This document shows, one piece after another, positions 47,650 through 59,342 of a stretch of 64,000 nt of DNA. Origin of the DNA: Shouchella xiaoxiensis (GTDB taxonomy: Bacteria > Bacillota > Bacilli > Bacillales > Bacillaceae_D); contig NZ_JAFBCV010000001.1 of NCBI RefSeq assembly GCF_016907895.1, forward strand, positions 496,001-560,000, given 5' to 3'. The notes beneath the pieces are model-generated. The model was not told the DNA's origin and did not search any database. It saw nothing but the letters and a program-made list of their open reading frames with translations. A program made the translations under genes and the position numbers. Each line of letters starts with the position of its first letter. The first letter of the stretch is position 1.

Positions 47650-48062
47650 GCGACATTTTTCATCTCATAGCCAGCTCGAAGCCTGGAGTTCAACGGGACG
47701 AGTTGAAGCAAGCGGAAGAAGCATTGGCGGTAACTTTGCCGGAACAATACAATCAAATGTTTTTGCAAACAAACCAAGCTGAATTTGGTGATTGGACCTT
47801 ATTCCCAATTAAAACAAATTCGAATCTCAAAAAAACATGGGACGATCTTGTGAGGCAAAATCAATCAGAACGAAATGACCATTGGCCCGATCATTTTTGT
47901 GCAATCGGCGAAGATGGGTTAGGAAATTATATCGGTTTTGTTTCGCAAGGAGCTGAACTGGCTCCGGCTGTTTATTATTGGGACCATGAGGAACTTGAGC
48001 TGAGACAGGAAGCCCCAACTCTGTTTGAATTTATTCGTAGTGTTTCAGAAGATTATGAGTGA
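47646..48062 (+). CDS. SMI1/KNR4 family protein
   Basis: 138 residues. The family pattern is visible: EEALAVTLPEQYNQMFLQTN, then FGDWTLFPI, HFCAIGEDGLGNYIGF and VYYWDHEELELR. Bacterial SMI1/KNR4 proteins often act as immunity proteins against polymorphic toxins, but many are isolated housekeeping-like copies. No toxin gene is adjacent; it is coupled to the hydrolase gene (ATGA overlap). Confidence 0.85.
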   Translation: MSDIFHLIASSKPGVQRDELKQAEEALAVTLPEQYNQMFLQTNQAEFGDWTLFPIKTNSNLKKTWDDLVRQNQSERNDHWPDHFCAIGEDGLGNYIGFVSQGAELAPAVYYWDHEELELRQEAPTLFEFIRSVSEDYE

Positions 48063-48064
48063 AC

Positions 48065-48103
48065 ATAAAGCGCCGGCATGTAAGCACAATACCGGCGTTT
48101 TAT
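48065..48103. terminator. Bidirectional terminator
   Basis: CGCCGG (48071-48076) pairs with CCGGCG (48092-48097), extended by A/T pairs and followed by TTTTAT. It separates the SMI1 gene and a convergent GNAT gene. Confidence 0.7.
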
Positions 48104-48111
48104 TCATTTAT

Positions 48112-48585
48112 TTATGAAAAGGTCTTTAAGTACCAAGCATCACATGAGAAGTGCCCGGTATCAAGCAGCGGTTGATCCAATCGTTTAAAGCCATTTTTTA
48201 AGTAAAAGCGATTGGCTGCATGCATATTGTCAAGTGTTTCTAGATAACAAGAGTGGTAGTGGGTCTGAGCAAACGTTAAGGCAATATCGAGTAAATTCTT
48301 CGCAATTCCACTGCCTCTTGCCCCTTGAAGAGCGTACATTTTCTGTAATTCGCACACATCTGGATGTTCTTTAATAGGGCCAATTCCACAGCCTGCTACG
48401 ATTAGCCCGTCTTCTTCTGCAACCCAGTAACAAGCATGTTCTGCTTGATACACGCGGTAGAAGTCACCTAAGTAAGGGTCTGACCAAGCAGTACCTTCTT
48501 TGTCTGCTCCGAATTCAATCAGGCAAGTTCGAATTAACTGTTCAACTTGCACGTTGTCTTTTTCTTCGATTACTCTAATCTTCAT
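48112..48585 (-). CDS. GNAT family N-acetyltransferase
   Basis: 157 residues. It starts MKIRVIEEKDNVQVEQLIR. The acetyl-CoA loop is LQKMYALQGARGSGIAKNLLDIAL, and the end is NMHAANRFYLKNGFKRLDQPL. It resembles the YjgM/PhnO-type group of small GNAT enzymes. Ribosome binding site AGGAGAGGT. Substrate unknown. Confidence 0.88.
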   Translation of the reverse strand: MKIRVIEEKDNVQVEQLIRTCLIEFGADKEGTAWSDPYLGDFYRVYQAEHACYWVAEEDGLIVAGCGIGPIKEHPDVCELQKMYALQGARGSGIAKNLLDIALTFAQTHYHSCYLETLDNMHAANRFYLKNGFKRLDQPLLDTGHFSCDAWYLKTFS

Positions 48586-48713
48586 CTTACCTCTCCTACT
48601 CTGTTTAATTGCTTGTTATTTTGTATGTATTGTTAATGAAGAATGAATGATCTCTTATTGTTTGATAAGTATAACATACAAACGTAGGCTTTTTTCTCAT
48701 TCAAAAATAGAGA

Positions 48714-48743
48714 TTGACAAACAAATTAGAAAGCGTTTACACT
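48714..48743 (+). promoter_or_regulatory. SigA promoter of the beta-glucan ABC operon
   Basis: TTGACA (48714-48719), 18-bp spacer, TACACT (48738-48743). A cre site overlaps the -10 side, and a LacI-type palindrome covers the likely transcription start. Confidence 0.7.
48728..48741 (+). promoter_or_regulatory. cre site (CcpA) inside the promoter
   Basis: AGAAAGCGTTTACA agrees with the cre consensus TGWAARCGYTWNCW at 13 of 14 positions (first base A instead of T). Its position between -35 and -10 predicts repression by CcpA when preferred sugars are present. Confidence 0.65.
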
Positions 48744-48748
48744 ATTAC

Positions 48749-48762
48749 CGAAACCGGTTTCG
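48749..48762 (+). promoter_or_regulatory. LacI-family operator 1 (ABC operon)
   Basis: CGAAACCGGTTTCG, a perfect 14-bp palindrome with a central CG, just downstream of the -10 box. The same site with one central change is present before the GH81 gene at 52994. Confidence 0.85.
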
Positions 48763-48793
48763 TACACGGATGATAATTTAAGGGGGAAATCTG

Positions 48794-50062
48794 ATGATGA
48801 AAAAAAGGTATGGTTTGGCACTTGCATCAACAATGGTCTTGGCTGCTTGCAATGGGGGATCTTCAAACGAAACAGGTGGAAATGGTGATGTTGAATTAAC
48901 GTTTTGGTTATTCGGAACAACGAAATATGAAGAACTCGCTGAAGTTTATATGGAAGAAAATCCAGGTGTAATTATTAACATTCAAGAAGGCGATAACACG
49001 GATCATCATAACAATTTATTTACTGCTCTATCGACAGGAAGTGGTGCTCCTGACTTAGCGCTCGTCGAAATAAATGAGATTGAGCGATACCGAAGTGCTC
49101 AGGATCGTTTTACGAACTTGTATGATTATGGAGCTGAAGAGTTGTCAGATAGTTATTTAGACTGGGTCTGGCAGACAGCTGAAAACCGAGAGGGTGACTT
49201 CTTATTTGGTTTGCCTACGGACATCGGTCCGACTGCGATGTTCTACCGAACAGATATTTTTGAGGAAGCTGGCTTACCAAGTGATCCCGATGAAGTATCA
49301 GCGTCAATTCAAACGTGGGATGATTACACGGAGATGGCCAACACGATTTACGAAGAGACAGGAAGAGTTGTGACGGACAGTCCAGAATTAATATATAATG
49401 CGCTACGCGATCAAGCTACTGAGCATTATTTTAACGAAGAAGAAGAGCTTATCGTTGAGAATAATGCTGATATTCGCGAAGCATATGATCGTACAGTTGA
49501 ATTAATTGAGAATGATGTAGTTGGTTCACTCGAACTGTGGACACCTGAGTGGGGCGGCGCGATGGACACTGGTGATTACGCTACATTGCTTGGGCCGGCT
49601 TGGATGATTGCGGTTATACAAGGAAATGCCCCTAACGCAGCGGGAAACTGGTCAATTGCGACGATGCCTGAAGGTGCTGGTAACTGGGGCGGGTCGTTTG
49701 TAACCATTCCAGCGGAGACGGACCATCCAGAGGAAGCTTACGAATTTACAAAATGGCTTCTTTCTCCAGAAAATCAGTTGAATTCATTTGTGGATGCAGG
49801 ACTCTTTCCATCTGCACCAGCTGTTTATGAAGAAGATGAATTCGTTAATCACTCAGATGAATACTTTAATGGCTTAAATACAGCGGCCGTATTTGGTGAA
49901 GCTGCACAACAAGTTGAGAGTGTTTATAAAGGAAGCAACTATATGCTCGTTCAAGAAGAGATTCTGATGGCGCTTGATAATGTAAATAATAATGGAGCTG
50001 ACGCTGATGCAGAGTGGGATGCAGCGATGACAAGAATTACAGATCGATTGCAGCGCGGCTAA
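48794..50062 (+). CDS. Sugar ABC transporter substrate-binding lipoprotein
   Basis: 422 residues, ATG behind AAGGGGG. The signal peptide ends in the lipobox LAAC (Cys19). Family 1 (MalE-like) markers: LTFWLFGTTKYEELAEVYMEENPGV and ATMPEGAGNWGGSFVTIPAETDHPEEAYEFTKWL. Very acidic mature protein. Given the GH81 glucanase and shared operators, it probably binds beta-1,3-gluco-oligosaccharides (laminari-oligosaccharides). The hairpin downstream lets it be made in excess over the permeases. Confidence 0.92.
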   Translation: MMKKRYGLALASTMVLAACNGGSSNETGGNGDVELTFWLFGTTKYEELAEVYMEENPGVIINIQEGDNTDHHNNLFTALSTGSGAPDLALVEINEIERYRSAQDRFTNLYDYGAEELSDSYLDWVWQTAENREGDFLFGLPTDIGPTAMFYRTDIFEEAGLPSDPDEVSASIQTWDDYTEMANTIYEETGRVVTDSPELIYNALRDQATEHYFNEEEELIVENNADIREAYDRTVELIENDVVGSLELWTPEWGGAMDTGDYATLLGPAWMIAVIQGNAPNAAGNWSIATMPEGAGNWGGSFVTIPAETDHPEEAYEFTKWLLSPENQLNSFVDAGLFPSAPAVYEEDEFVNHSDEYFNGLNTAAVFGEAAQQVESVYKGSNYMLVQEEILMALDNVNNNGADADAEWDAAMTRITDRLQRG

Positions 50063-50070
50063 TTGAATGA

Positions 50071-50107
50071 AGGGGCTGTGACACTGTGACACAGCCTCTT
50101 TTTTTAA
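50071..50107 (+). terminator. Partial terminator or processing hairpin within the ABC operon
   Basis: AGGGGCTGTG (50071-50080) pairs with CACAGCCTCTT (50090-50100) and a T-run follows. It lies between the binding-protein and permease genes, the usual place for a leaky terminator. Confidence 0.7.
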
Positions 50108-50120
50108 AGGGGGAGAGAAG

Positions 50121-51062
50121 ATGGAAACCACAAGAGCAACTAACCCACTTATAAAGAAAACGAAACGCGTTTATAAAGATAAGTGGTCAGGGCTTTTATT
50201 CATATCACCGTTTTTTTTATTGTTTGCTATATTTGGTTTAATACCGATGTTATTTAGTTTTTATTTAGCGTTCTTTCGTTGGAATGGTCTAGGCCCAATG
50301 ACGTATACAGGGCTTGATAATTTTCGCCTTGTCTTGGAAGATGCGCTGTTTTGGAAATCATTATCAAACACTTTTATTATCGGCATTATGGGGACGTTGC
50401 CACAATTAATTATTGGGATTTTTTTGGCTTATGCCCTTAATTCAACCTTAATTCGTTTTCGCAATGTTTTTCGTGTATCCATTTTCATTCCCTATGTGAC
50501 GTCGATTGTCGCAGTAGCTGTTATTTTTGGCGTACTGTTTAGCAATCAAACGCATGGTTTGGTCAATTCAATCTTAATTGGACTTGGCTATGACGCCATA
50601 TCATTTACAACAAGCGAATGGGGCGCAAAGATTGCCATTTCAATGATGATTTTTTGGCGCTGGATTGGTTACAACACATTAATTTACTTAGCAGGAATGC
50701 AGAGTATTCCAAAGGAGCTTTATGAAGCAGCTAAGATAGACGGTGCCTCAATATGGGCGGAGCTACGATATGTAGTTATTCCTATGTTAAAGCCATTTAT
50801 CATTTTTACTGTGTTTACGGCAACGATTGGCGCGTTACAGGTGTTCACAGAACCGCTTGTCTTTTTAGGAAGAAGCTTACGCGAAGAAGGAATTACGATT
50901 GTTGCCTACCTATACCGTGATGCATTTATGAGTAATTTCTTTGGAACCGCATCCGCTACAGCAGTTCTCTTATTTATACTGATCATGGTCATTACTTGTG
51001 TAAATTTACTTCTGACGAATCAAATTGGTAAAAGCAAGTGGAAAGGAGCGAAAAAAGGATGA
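50121..51062 (+). CDS. Sugar ABC transporter permease (MalF/UgpA-like)
   Basis: 313 residues, six membrane segments after a basic N-terminus. N-terminal LLFISPFFLLFAIFGLIPMLFSFYLAFFRWNG and EAA loop EAAKIDGASIWAELRYVVIPMLKPFI are standard for the MalF/UgpA group. It forms the channel with the second permease, with which it overlaps by 4 bp. No ATPase is encoded in the operon; a shared MsmX-type ATPase encoded elsewhere is expected. Confidence 0.93.
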   Translation: METTRATNPLIKKTKRVYKDKWSGLLFISPFFLLFAIFGLIPMLFSFYLAFFRWNGLGPMTYTGLDNFRLVLEDALFWKSLSNTFIIGIMGTLPQLIIGIFLAYALNSTLIRFRNVFRVSIFIPYVTSIVAVAVIFGVLFSNQTHGLVNSILIGLGYDAISFTTSEWGAKIAISMMIFWRWIGYNTLIYLAGMQSIPKELYEAAKIDGASIWAELRYVVIPMLKPFIIFTVFTATIGALQVFTEPLVFLGRSLREEGITIVAYLYRDAFMSNFFGTASATAVLLFILIMVITCVNLLLTNQIGKSKWKGAKKG

Positions 51063-51886
51063 AATCACGATCATTTGGAAAAATCATTCTCTATATCACG
51101 TTAATCATCGCTTCCTTACTTGCTATTTTCCCATTTTATTGGATGTTTGTTATGGCAACAAACCCAAGCCATCTTATTAATCAAACGCCCCCTGTGATGA
51201 TTCCCGGAGCAGAGTTGCTAACAAACTTCCAGAACGTAATGGCTACAGTGGATTTCTTTGGAGCATTTAAAAATTCATTTATTGTGTCTGTGTCGGTGAC
51301 GATAGGAACTCTTTTTCTTTGCTCGTTAGCTGGGTTTGCGTTTGCTAAGCTTGATTTTCCTTGGAAGAAATTTTGGTTCGGAGCCATTCTAGTCACGATG
51401 ATGATTCCGCCACAGCTTGGATTAATTCCGCAATATTTTATTATCACTGAACTTGGTTGGTTAAGTGATTTACGGGCAGTTATCGTACCTGGATTGATTA
51501 ATGCGTTCGGAATTTTTTGGATGAGGCAGTATATTAAAGATTCCATTCCCGATGCGTTAATGGAAGCTGGAAAAATAGATGGTTGTTCGACGTTTCGAAT
51601 GTACTGGAATATCGTTATCCCTTCAATTACACCAGCTTTTGCCACATTGGGCATCATTGTCTTTATGAATGTCTGGAATGATTTCTTATGGCCACTTGTT
51701 GTTTTGCAGGATTCTGCCAGCCATACGCTCCAAGTCGCTTTGCGTTCCTTGAATGACTCGTACGTCAATGATTATGGTATGATTATGTCAGGCACGCTGT
51801 GGGCAACCGTACCGCTCATTGCAGTCTTCTTGCTATTTAATCGTTTCTTTATTAATAGCCTCACTCAAGGCGCTGTGAAAGGATAG
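51059..51886 (+). CDS. Sugar ABC transporter permease (MalG/UgpE-like)
   Basis: Start at ATG 51059, overlapping the stop of the first permease, with AAAGGAG 8 bases upstream. 275 residues, six membrane segments. EAA loop: EAGKIDGCSTFRMYWNIVIPSITPAFAT. N-terminal AIFPFYWMFVMATNP is typical of MalG-type permeases. Six bp later the LacI regulator gene begins, so the four genes form one operon. Confidence 0.93.
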   Translation: MKSRSFGKIILYITLIIASLLAIFPFYWMFVMATNPSHLINQTPPVMIPGAELLTNFQNVMATVDFFGAFKNSFIVSVSVTIGTLFLCSLAGFAFAKLDFPWKKFWFGAILVTMMIPPQLGLIPQYFIITELGWLSDLRAVIVPGLINAFGIFWMRQYIKDSIPDALMEAGKIDGCSTFRMYWNIVIPSITPAFATLGIIVFMNVWNDFLWPLVVLQDSASHTLQVALRSLNDSYVNDYGMIMSGTLWATVPLIAVFLLFNRFFINSLTQGAVKG

Positions 51887-51892
51887 AATCGT

Positions 51893-52924
51893 TTGAAAGA
51901 CAACAACTCGATAACCATTAAAGATATTGCAAAAAAAGCTGGTGTTTCCCAAGCGACCATTTCAAAAATCTTAAACAATTACACCGACGTTAGTCAGAAA
52001 ACAAAAGAACGGGTTTTTCGAATTATGGAAGAGGCAGGGTATCGACCTTCCCATTCGGCAAGGACGCTTGCGCAAAAAACATCAAAACTGATTGGTGTTA
52101 TTTATGCAGGTCGATTAAATGCCGACTTTGACCATCCGTTTTTTATTGAGGTATTAAACGCTTTTAAGCGGACGATTGGGATGCATGGCTATGACTTGCT
52201 GTTCTTTTCCGATGAAACGTTCCAAAAAGAAGAGAATTTTTATGCGCGATGTCTCTATTACAAAGTAGATGGCTGCATCATTATTGCTGGGGATGATGTA
52301 CAGCAGTCGATTGATGATTTAACAAAAAGCGATATTCCCTGCATTGGGGTTGACATCCAGTTAGAAGGACCAAAATCTGGCTATGTAATGACAGACAACA
52401 AAAAAATTTCCCAATCTGTCATTGACTATTTTTATTTGCAAGGTCACCGTGATATCGCTTACATTGGAGGAACAAACGAATCGACTGTTTCTAATATTCG
52501 ACTAAAAGGGTTTCGTGACAGCATCAAAGAATATGGGCTGACGTTAAATCCGGAGTGGGTTATTGAAGGTGATTTTTTTGAGAAAAGTGGATATGAAGCT
52601 GGTTTGGCATTATTTAAAGACGTAACCAAAAGCCCAACAGCCGTCTTCTCGTCTTCCGATTTAATGGCATTTGGCTTCATGCGGGCCATTCATGAACTCG
52701 GTTTGTCCATTCCAGCTGACGTTTCCCTTATTGGCTGTGATGATCAATTAGCCGCAAGGTATGTCCAACCGCCGCTTACGACTGTCAGGCAAAATAAGGA
52801 GAAAATTGGTCGCCTAGCTGCGCTGATGCTACTTGATTTTATTGGCGATCGGTCAAGTACAGCCCGGGTTTTAGTCGAACCAGAGTTAATTAGTCGTAAA
52901 ACGACTGCTCAGTTAGCACCATGA
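51893..52924 (+). CDS. LacI family repressor of the beta-glucan locus
   Basis: 343 residues, TTG start at 51893 with AAAGGAT before it. The N-terminal HTH ITIKDIAKKAGVSQATISKILNN (residues ~5-27) includes the hinge helix region RPSHSARTLAQKTSKLIGV. The ligand domain is of the ribose-binding type, ending TTVRQNKEKIGRLAALML. Encoded between the importer and the glucanase, and matching CGAAACC-type palindromes upstream of both, it is very likely their common repressor, released by a gluco-oligosaccharide. Confidence 0.92.
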   Translation: MKDNNSITIKDIAKKAGVSQATISKILNNYTDVSQKTKERVFRIMEEAGYRPSHSARTLAQKTSKLIGVIYAGRLNADFDHPFFIEVLNAFKRTIGMHGYDLLFFSDETFQKEENFYARCLYYKVDGCIIIAGDDVQQSIDDLTKSDIPCIGVDIQLEGPKSGYVMTDNKKISQSVIDYFYLQGHRDIAYIGGTNESTVSNIRLKGFRDSIKEYGLTLNPEWVIEGDFFEKSGYEAGLALFKDVTKSPTAVFSSSDLMAFGFMRAIHELGLSIPADVSLIGCDDQLAARYVQPPLTTVRQNKEKIGRLAALMLLDFIGDRSSTARVLVEPELISRKTTAQLAP

Positions 52925-52928
52925 GGGT

Positions 52929-52959
52929 AAGGCTCCATTTAATAAAAATATGGAGCCTT
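52929..52959 (+). terminator. Hairpin after the LacI gene
   Basis: AAGGCTCCAT (52929-52938) and ATGGAGCCTT (52950-52959) form a perfect 10-bp stem. There is no T-run, so termination is uncertain. Confidence 0.45.
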
Positions 52960-52993
52960 AACAAAAAGGAAATGAGCTCTTTTCTGGCAAATT

Positions 52994-53009
52994 ACGAAAC
53001 CGATTTCGT
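52994..53009 (+). promoter_or_regulatory. LacI-family operator 2 (GH81 gene)
   Basis: ACGAAACCGATTTCGT, 23 bp before the GH81 start. It equals operator 1 except for one central base. Confidence 0.8.
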
Positions 53010-53013
53010 TTGA

Positions 53014-55701
<2,688 letters not shown>

Positions 55702-55726
55702 GGAGAAAATGAAACCTGTTAATGTG

Positions 55727-55760
55727 CCCGTTAATCGCTGGCAATTAACGGGTTTTTCTT
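55727..55760 (+). terminator. Intrinsic terminator of the GH81 gene
   Basis: CCCGTTAAT (55727-55735) / ATTAACGGG (55744-55752), followed by TTTTTCTTT. Confidence 0.9.
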
Positions 55761-55942
55761 TGACGTTTGTCAATCAAGATTTCTTCAATTTTGGAGAAGT
55801 ACTTCACAGATAAATCACTGATGATGTATAGTATGATAGTATTGCTTTATACAATTAAGTTTAACAAATCGTATCAATTTATTGTTAAACATAAGAGTTA
55901 TTTCATAGTAAGGACTACTTAGTAGATTGGAGGGAAATGGTT

Positions 55943-56164
55943 ATGAAAAACAGTGGGGTAGCTGCGGTACTATCTTTTTTTATCTCAGGTCTTGGTCAAA
56001 TTTATAATGGACAAATTGCAAAAGGAATTGTGTTCATCATTGCATACGCAATCTCATATCTGTTGATGTTTGTTTTGATTGGATTTATTACAACACCAAT
56101 TATTTGGATTTGGGGTATGGTCGATGCATATAAAACGGCCGAGCGTTTAAATAAGCAACAGTAA
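55943..56164 (+). CDS. Small TM2-like membrane protein
   Basis: Start at 55943 (MKNSGVAAVLSFF), 8 bases after GGAGGG; the GTT-preceding ATG at 55937 is too close. 73 residues. The sequence AAVLSFFISGLGQIYNGQIAKGIVFIIAYAI is the helix-G-x-G-Q-x-Y-x-G pattern of TM2 domains; the second half has a long helix and the polar end WGMVDAYKTAERLNK. Function unknown; single gene with its own terminator. Confidence 0.8.
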   Translation: MKNSGVAAVLSFFISGLGQIYNGQIAKGIVFIIAYAISYLLMFVLIGFITTPIIWIWGMVDAYKTAERLNKQQ

Positions 56165-56213
56165 TCAAGAGTCAATTATATAACTATACCATTAGCACTT
56201 TTCCTTTTTTATC

Positions 56214-56250
56214 GAAAAAAACGTTTCTACTTAGAGGAACGTTTTTTTTG
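56214..56250 (+). terminator. Intrinsic terminator
   Basis: AAAAAACGTTTCT and AGAGGAACGTTTTTTTT pair with a mismatch or bulge; the long T-run supports termination after the TM2-like gene. Confidence 0.75.
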
Positions 56251-56387
56251 TTTTCATTAGAAACGAGCTTTTAATGTAGCGCAAGTATAATGTAATTCCT
56301 CCTTAATCTTGTTAGAAATCCCCGCAATATTAGCGCAGACTTATAGTGTCCCACTCTGTATGCTTTAAATAGAAAGGGGCACACATC

Positions 56388-57611
56388 ATGTATTTCACCT
56401 TATTAAGAAAAAATCAATCACTTTTTTATTATCTTGCAAGTACTGGAATAACCAACTTAGGTAATGTCATGACTGGGCTTGCCTTTTTATTTCTGGCGTT
56501 CGATTTAACAGAATCAAGTCTTCACGTAACGGGTGTCGCAGCAACACAGGTAATACCGTATCTATTATTCGGTCTAGTTGGCGGTGTGCTTGCTGATTGG
56601 GTACCAAAACGAAAATGGATGATACGAATTGAAATGATGCGCGCTCCTTTGCTGCTCGTTTTGGTCATGTTCTATTACATCAATCTGCTAGCATACTGGC
56701 ATTTAATTGCTGTGAGTTTCATAATTCATCTATTTGGCTGCTTTTTTAATCCTGCTCACAGGGCGCTTCTTCCACTTATAACAGAGGAAAGCGAGCGCAC
56801 GGCTGCGAATAGCTTACTAGATACAGTCACGCGTGGTATGACGGTGATTGGACCAATTATCAGCATCCTGTTTATTCAAACAATTGGCGTTATTCATTTC
56901 TTTACGCTAGATGCACTTACTTATTTGGTCAGTGCTTGGTTGTTAGCAAAAGTGAAGCTTGAAGAAGCAAGAGGGAGACAAATGGCAGGTATCAAGTTTA
57001 AATCGATTTTTTTTGCATTAAATGACTTCCGAGTATGGTTAAAGAATGTATTTGTAATTAGACGGTTATTTGTTGTAACTGGAATCATTGTTTTTTTACA
57101 TACATGGGTTTGGCAAGTAGGTTTGTTGTTGATGTTGCACGAAACAATGAGTGAGGCAGAAGCGTTTTACAGTGTGTTGCTGAGTGTTTTTGGTGGAACG
57201 GTTATTTTCGTTAATTTACTCATTCCTTATCTTGTAAAACAGTTTACATTACCGATCTATTTTTATAGCGCTATCATATGGGGCAGTGGAATTGTTGTTT
57301 TAAGCTTGGCATCAGGACCAATAGGATATTTTATAGGAATGATTGTTTCCGCTCTTGGACTACCTTTATCGGGTCTTGCTAGAGTATATCTTTTACAAAA
57401 GTTTGTTCCAAGAGAAATGCTGGGTCGAGGATTTAGCTTTAACGCAGTCCTGCTTTATGCCGCAAACCTCTTATCACTTGCTTTATTCGCTGGTCTTGCT
57501 ACGTTTATTCCCATTTCTTCGCTTTTTCTTGGCAGTGGATTGCTAATGGTATGTATTTCTGTACTTTATCTTCTGATCCATTTTCGAAACGCACTAGGTG
57601 TAAAACCATAA
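56388..57611 (+). CDS. MFS exporter, DHA3 type
   Basis: 407 residues, ATG behind AAAGGGG. 12 membrane segments. First-half motif FGLVGGVLADWVPKRKWMIRIEMM is MFS motif A of DHA3 proteins; NPAHRALLPLITEESERTAANSLLDTVTRG follows, a hallmark of the enterobactin/macrolide exporter-like group. The 3' end overlaps the convergent AraC gene by 46 bp. Confidence 0.87.
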   Translation: MYFTLLRKNQSLFYYLASTGITNLGNVMTGLAFLFLAFDLTESSLHVTGVAATQVIPYLLFGLVGGVLADWVPKRKWMIRIEMMRAPLLLVLVMFYYINLLAYWHLIAVSFIIHLFGCFFNPAHRALLPLITEESERTAANSLLDTVTRGMTVIGPIISILFIQTIGVIHFFTLDALTYLVSAWLLAKVKLEEARGRQMAGIKFKSIFFALNDFRVWLKNVFVIRRLFVVTGIIVFLHTWVWQVGLLLMLHETMSEAEAFYSVLLSVFGGTVIFVNLLIPYLVKQFTLPIYFYSAIIWGSGIVVLSLASGPIGYFIGMIVSALGLPLSGLARVYLLQKFVPREMLGRGFSFNAVLLYAANLLSLALFAGLATFIPISSLFLGSGLLMVCISVLYLLIHFRNALGVKP

Positions 57612-58387
57612 GTCCGCTTAAATAAACGATTATATACCGATAATGAGGAGAATCCAGCTAAATAAGCGATTGATAATATAGTTTCTTGTGAATAACGAAG
57701 CAGTTGTTGACTGCGAACTAGTCGATACTGTTGAAGCCAGGCATATGGAGAAATGCCAATGCGACTCGTGAAGGCATGGGAAAGTTGGAATTTATCTTGC
57801 TGCGCAACTTTGGCCATCTCGTCAAGTGTCCAAGGGTGACGATAATCTTGTTTTAATGCATCTAATAAGAGGTAGATACGCTGATCTTCATGTTTATAAA
57901 CGCTAATCGGAATATCGATTTGATGAGTACCTACAGTTTGTTTTAATAGAAGCAAGATTAATTGTGAAAAGCTATGCTCAAGAAAAAGAAGTGATTCTTG
58001 TTCATCTAACTCTTCTATTGATAAATAGTCAGTCAAGAAGAGCGCCCATCTTGATAAAAGCTGATTTTGTTGAACACTAGATGAAAAATGAATGTCATAA
58101 GAGGCAACACCTAGTGAAGAGGCTGCTTGGTTAAGTGAATCTGAATGGAGTTCGATTAAGAATTTTCGTTTCTCAATCTGCCATTGCTTATGTTCATCAT
58201 GCGGGTTAATAAGCATGAATTGATGTTGGTTAAGCTTAAGCTGGTGCCGTGGGGTTTGGTAATCTAGTTGGCCATCAAGAGCGTAAATAAATTTATAAAG
58301 GTTGTCAGATCGCCAGTTGCTTTCTTGGGGAGGATTCTGTTTTAGAAGAAATAATCCTTGTTTGGCTTTTATGATTTTCGTATTCAT
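57566..58387 (-). CDS. AraC family transcriptional regulator
   Basis: Start at 58387 (MNTKIIKAKQGLFLL), nine bases after AAAAGGTG; the frame to 58447 has no ribosome binding site. 273 residues. N-terminal cupin-like sensing domain (DGQLDYQTPRHQLKLNQHQFMLINPHDEH). The C-terminal double HTH starts about residue 175 (DEMAKVAQQDKFQLSHAFTSRIGISPYAWLQQYRL...IAYLAGFSSLSVYNRLFKRTYGFTPSAFRKW). The overlap with the convergent MFS gene means each transcript's end is antisense to the other. Confidence 0.9.
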   Translation of the reverse strand: MNTKIIKAKQGLFLLKQNPPQESNWRSDNLYKFIYALDGQLDYQTPRHQLKLNQHQFMLINPHDEHKQWQIEKRKFLIELHSDSLNQAASSLGVASYDIHFSSSVQQNQLLSRWALFLTDYLSIEELDEQESLLFLEHSFSQLILLLLKQTVGTHQIDIPISVYKHEDQRIYLLLDALKQDYRHPWTLDEMAKVAQQDKFQLSHAFTSRIGISPYAWLQQYRLVRSQQLLRYSQETILSIAYLAGFSSLSVYNRLFKRTYGFTPSAFRKWIRR

Positions 58388-58784
58388 TCGATTCACACCT
58401 TTTAGTCCTTGATACTTCGAGTTTACCACATGTATGATAGATGACATTTTTTAAATGGAATGGGGATGTTAGTTGAAAGCTCTCCTTATGATGTCTAAAA
58501 AAGCAACAACACGCCTTTCATAGTCGATTTTCTATTTATGAGCCAATTTAGATTGTTTTTTGATAGAAAAAGTATTTAACTCTATAAATTTACTCTTAAA
58601 TAGTTATAAATACCTATTTTAAAGAAAAGACTTTTTGATTTATTTGGAAGTGGGTACTTAATACTTAGGTCGCCAGCAAAAATGTTTTTCGACGTTTTTA
58701 CTGAGCGATGAAGGCAGATCAGTAAATGCAATACAGTATTGATTTTCAATCTAGTTGAGTTTAGATCTGTCAGGAGGTGAATGG
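58388..58784 (+). other. 397-bp intergenic region upstream of amaP
   Basis: A+T-rich, no open frame of interest. A candidate SigB-type promoter (TTTTGA at 58633-58638, 13 bp, GGGTAC at 58652-58657) lies about 130 bp before amaP. The -35 is weak (4/6) and the -10 is good (5/6 versus GGGTAT). Confidence 0.35.
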
Positions 58785-59330
58785 ATGAACGGTTTGTTAC
58801 GGTTTTTTATGGCAATCTATGCGTTAATAACATTACTCGTTTCAGTAGGTTTTATTTTAGCTGTGACAGAAGTGTATGACGTATTTACAGAATTGCTTGG
58901 ACAAGGACAAGAAATGTTTTGGGTATTCATTGGTATCTTTTCGTTTTTGATCTTATTGTCACTTATTTTGTTTGTTGCTAGTTTTAGACGAAGTGAAAGT
59001 GAGATACAGTCCTATTATGTTGATACTGAGATCGGAGCAATTGGGATTTCTAAACAATCAATTGAATCAACAGCAATGAAGAGTGCGCGTCGTCTGGATG
59101 GAATGCGATCAATCGAAATCCGCTCACGTCTGTCGCGTGAATCGAATCAAGTTGCCTTAGAAATAACATACTCACCTTTTGGTCCAAATCCGGTTCAACA
59201 GAATGCACGTAAACTACAGGAAACGGTAAAAAGTGATGTAGAATCATGGCTTGAAGTTGCGGTATCAGAAGTTAAGGTATACGTACGCCAAACACAGCCG
59301 TCATCAAATAAACGACAACGCGTTGTATAA
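58785..59330 (+). CDS. amaP: AmaP, membrane anchor of alkaline shock protein
   Basis: Start at ATG 58785 (MNGLLRFFMAIYALITLL), with AGGAGGTGAATGG before it. 181 residues: two membrane helices (residues ~5-30 and ~45-67), then a cytoplasmic domain with the DUF2993-like pattern VDTEIGAIGISKQSIESTAMKSARRLDGM. In S. aureus AmaP anchors Asp23 at the membrane. Here it is the first gene of amaP-DUF2273-asp23, with gaps of 12 and 26 bp. Confidence 0.85.
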   Translation: MNGLLRFFMAIYALITLLVSVGFILAVTEVYDVFTELLGQGQEMFWVFIGIFSFLILLSLILFVASFRRSESEIQSYYVDTEIGAIGISKQSIESTAMKSARRLDGMRSIEIRSRLSRESNQVALEITYSPFGPNPVQQNARKLQETVKSDVESWLEVAVSEVKVYVRQTQPSSNKRQRVV

Positions 59331-59342
59331 GGAGGATATGCA

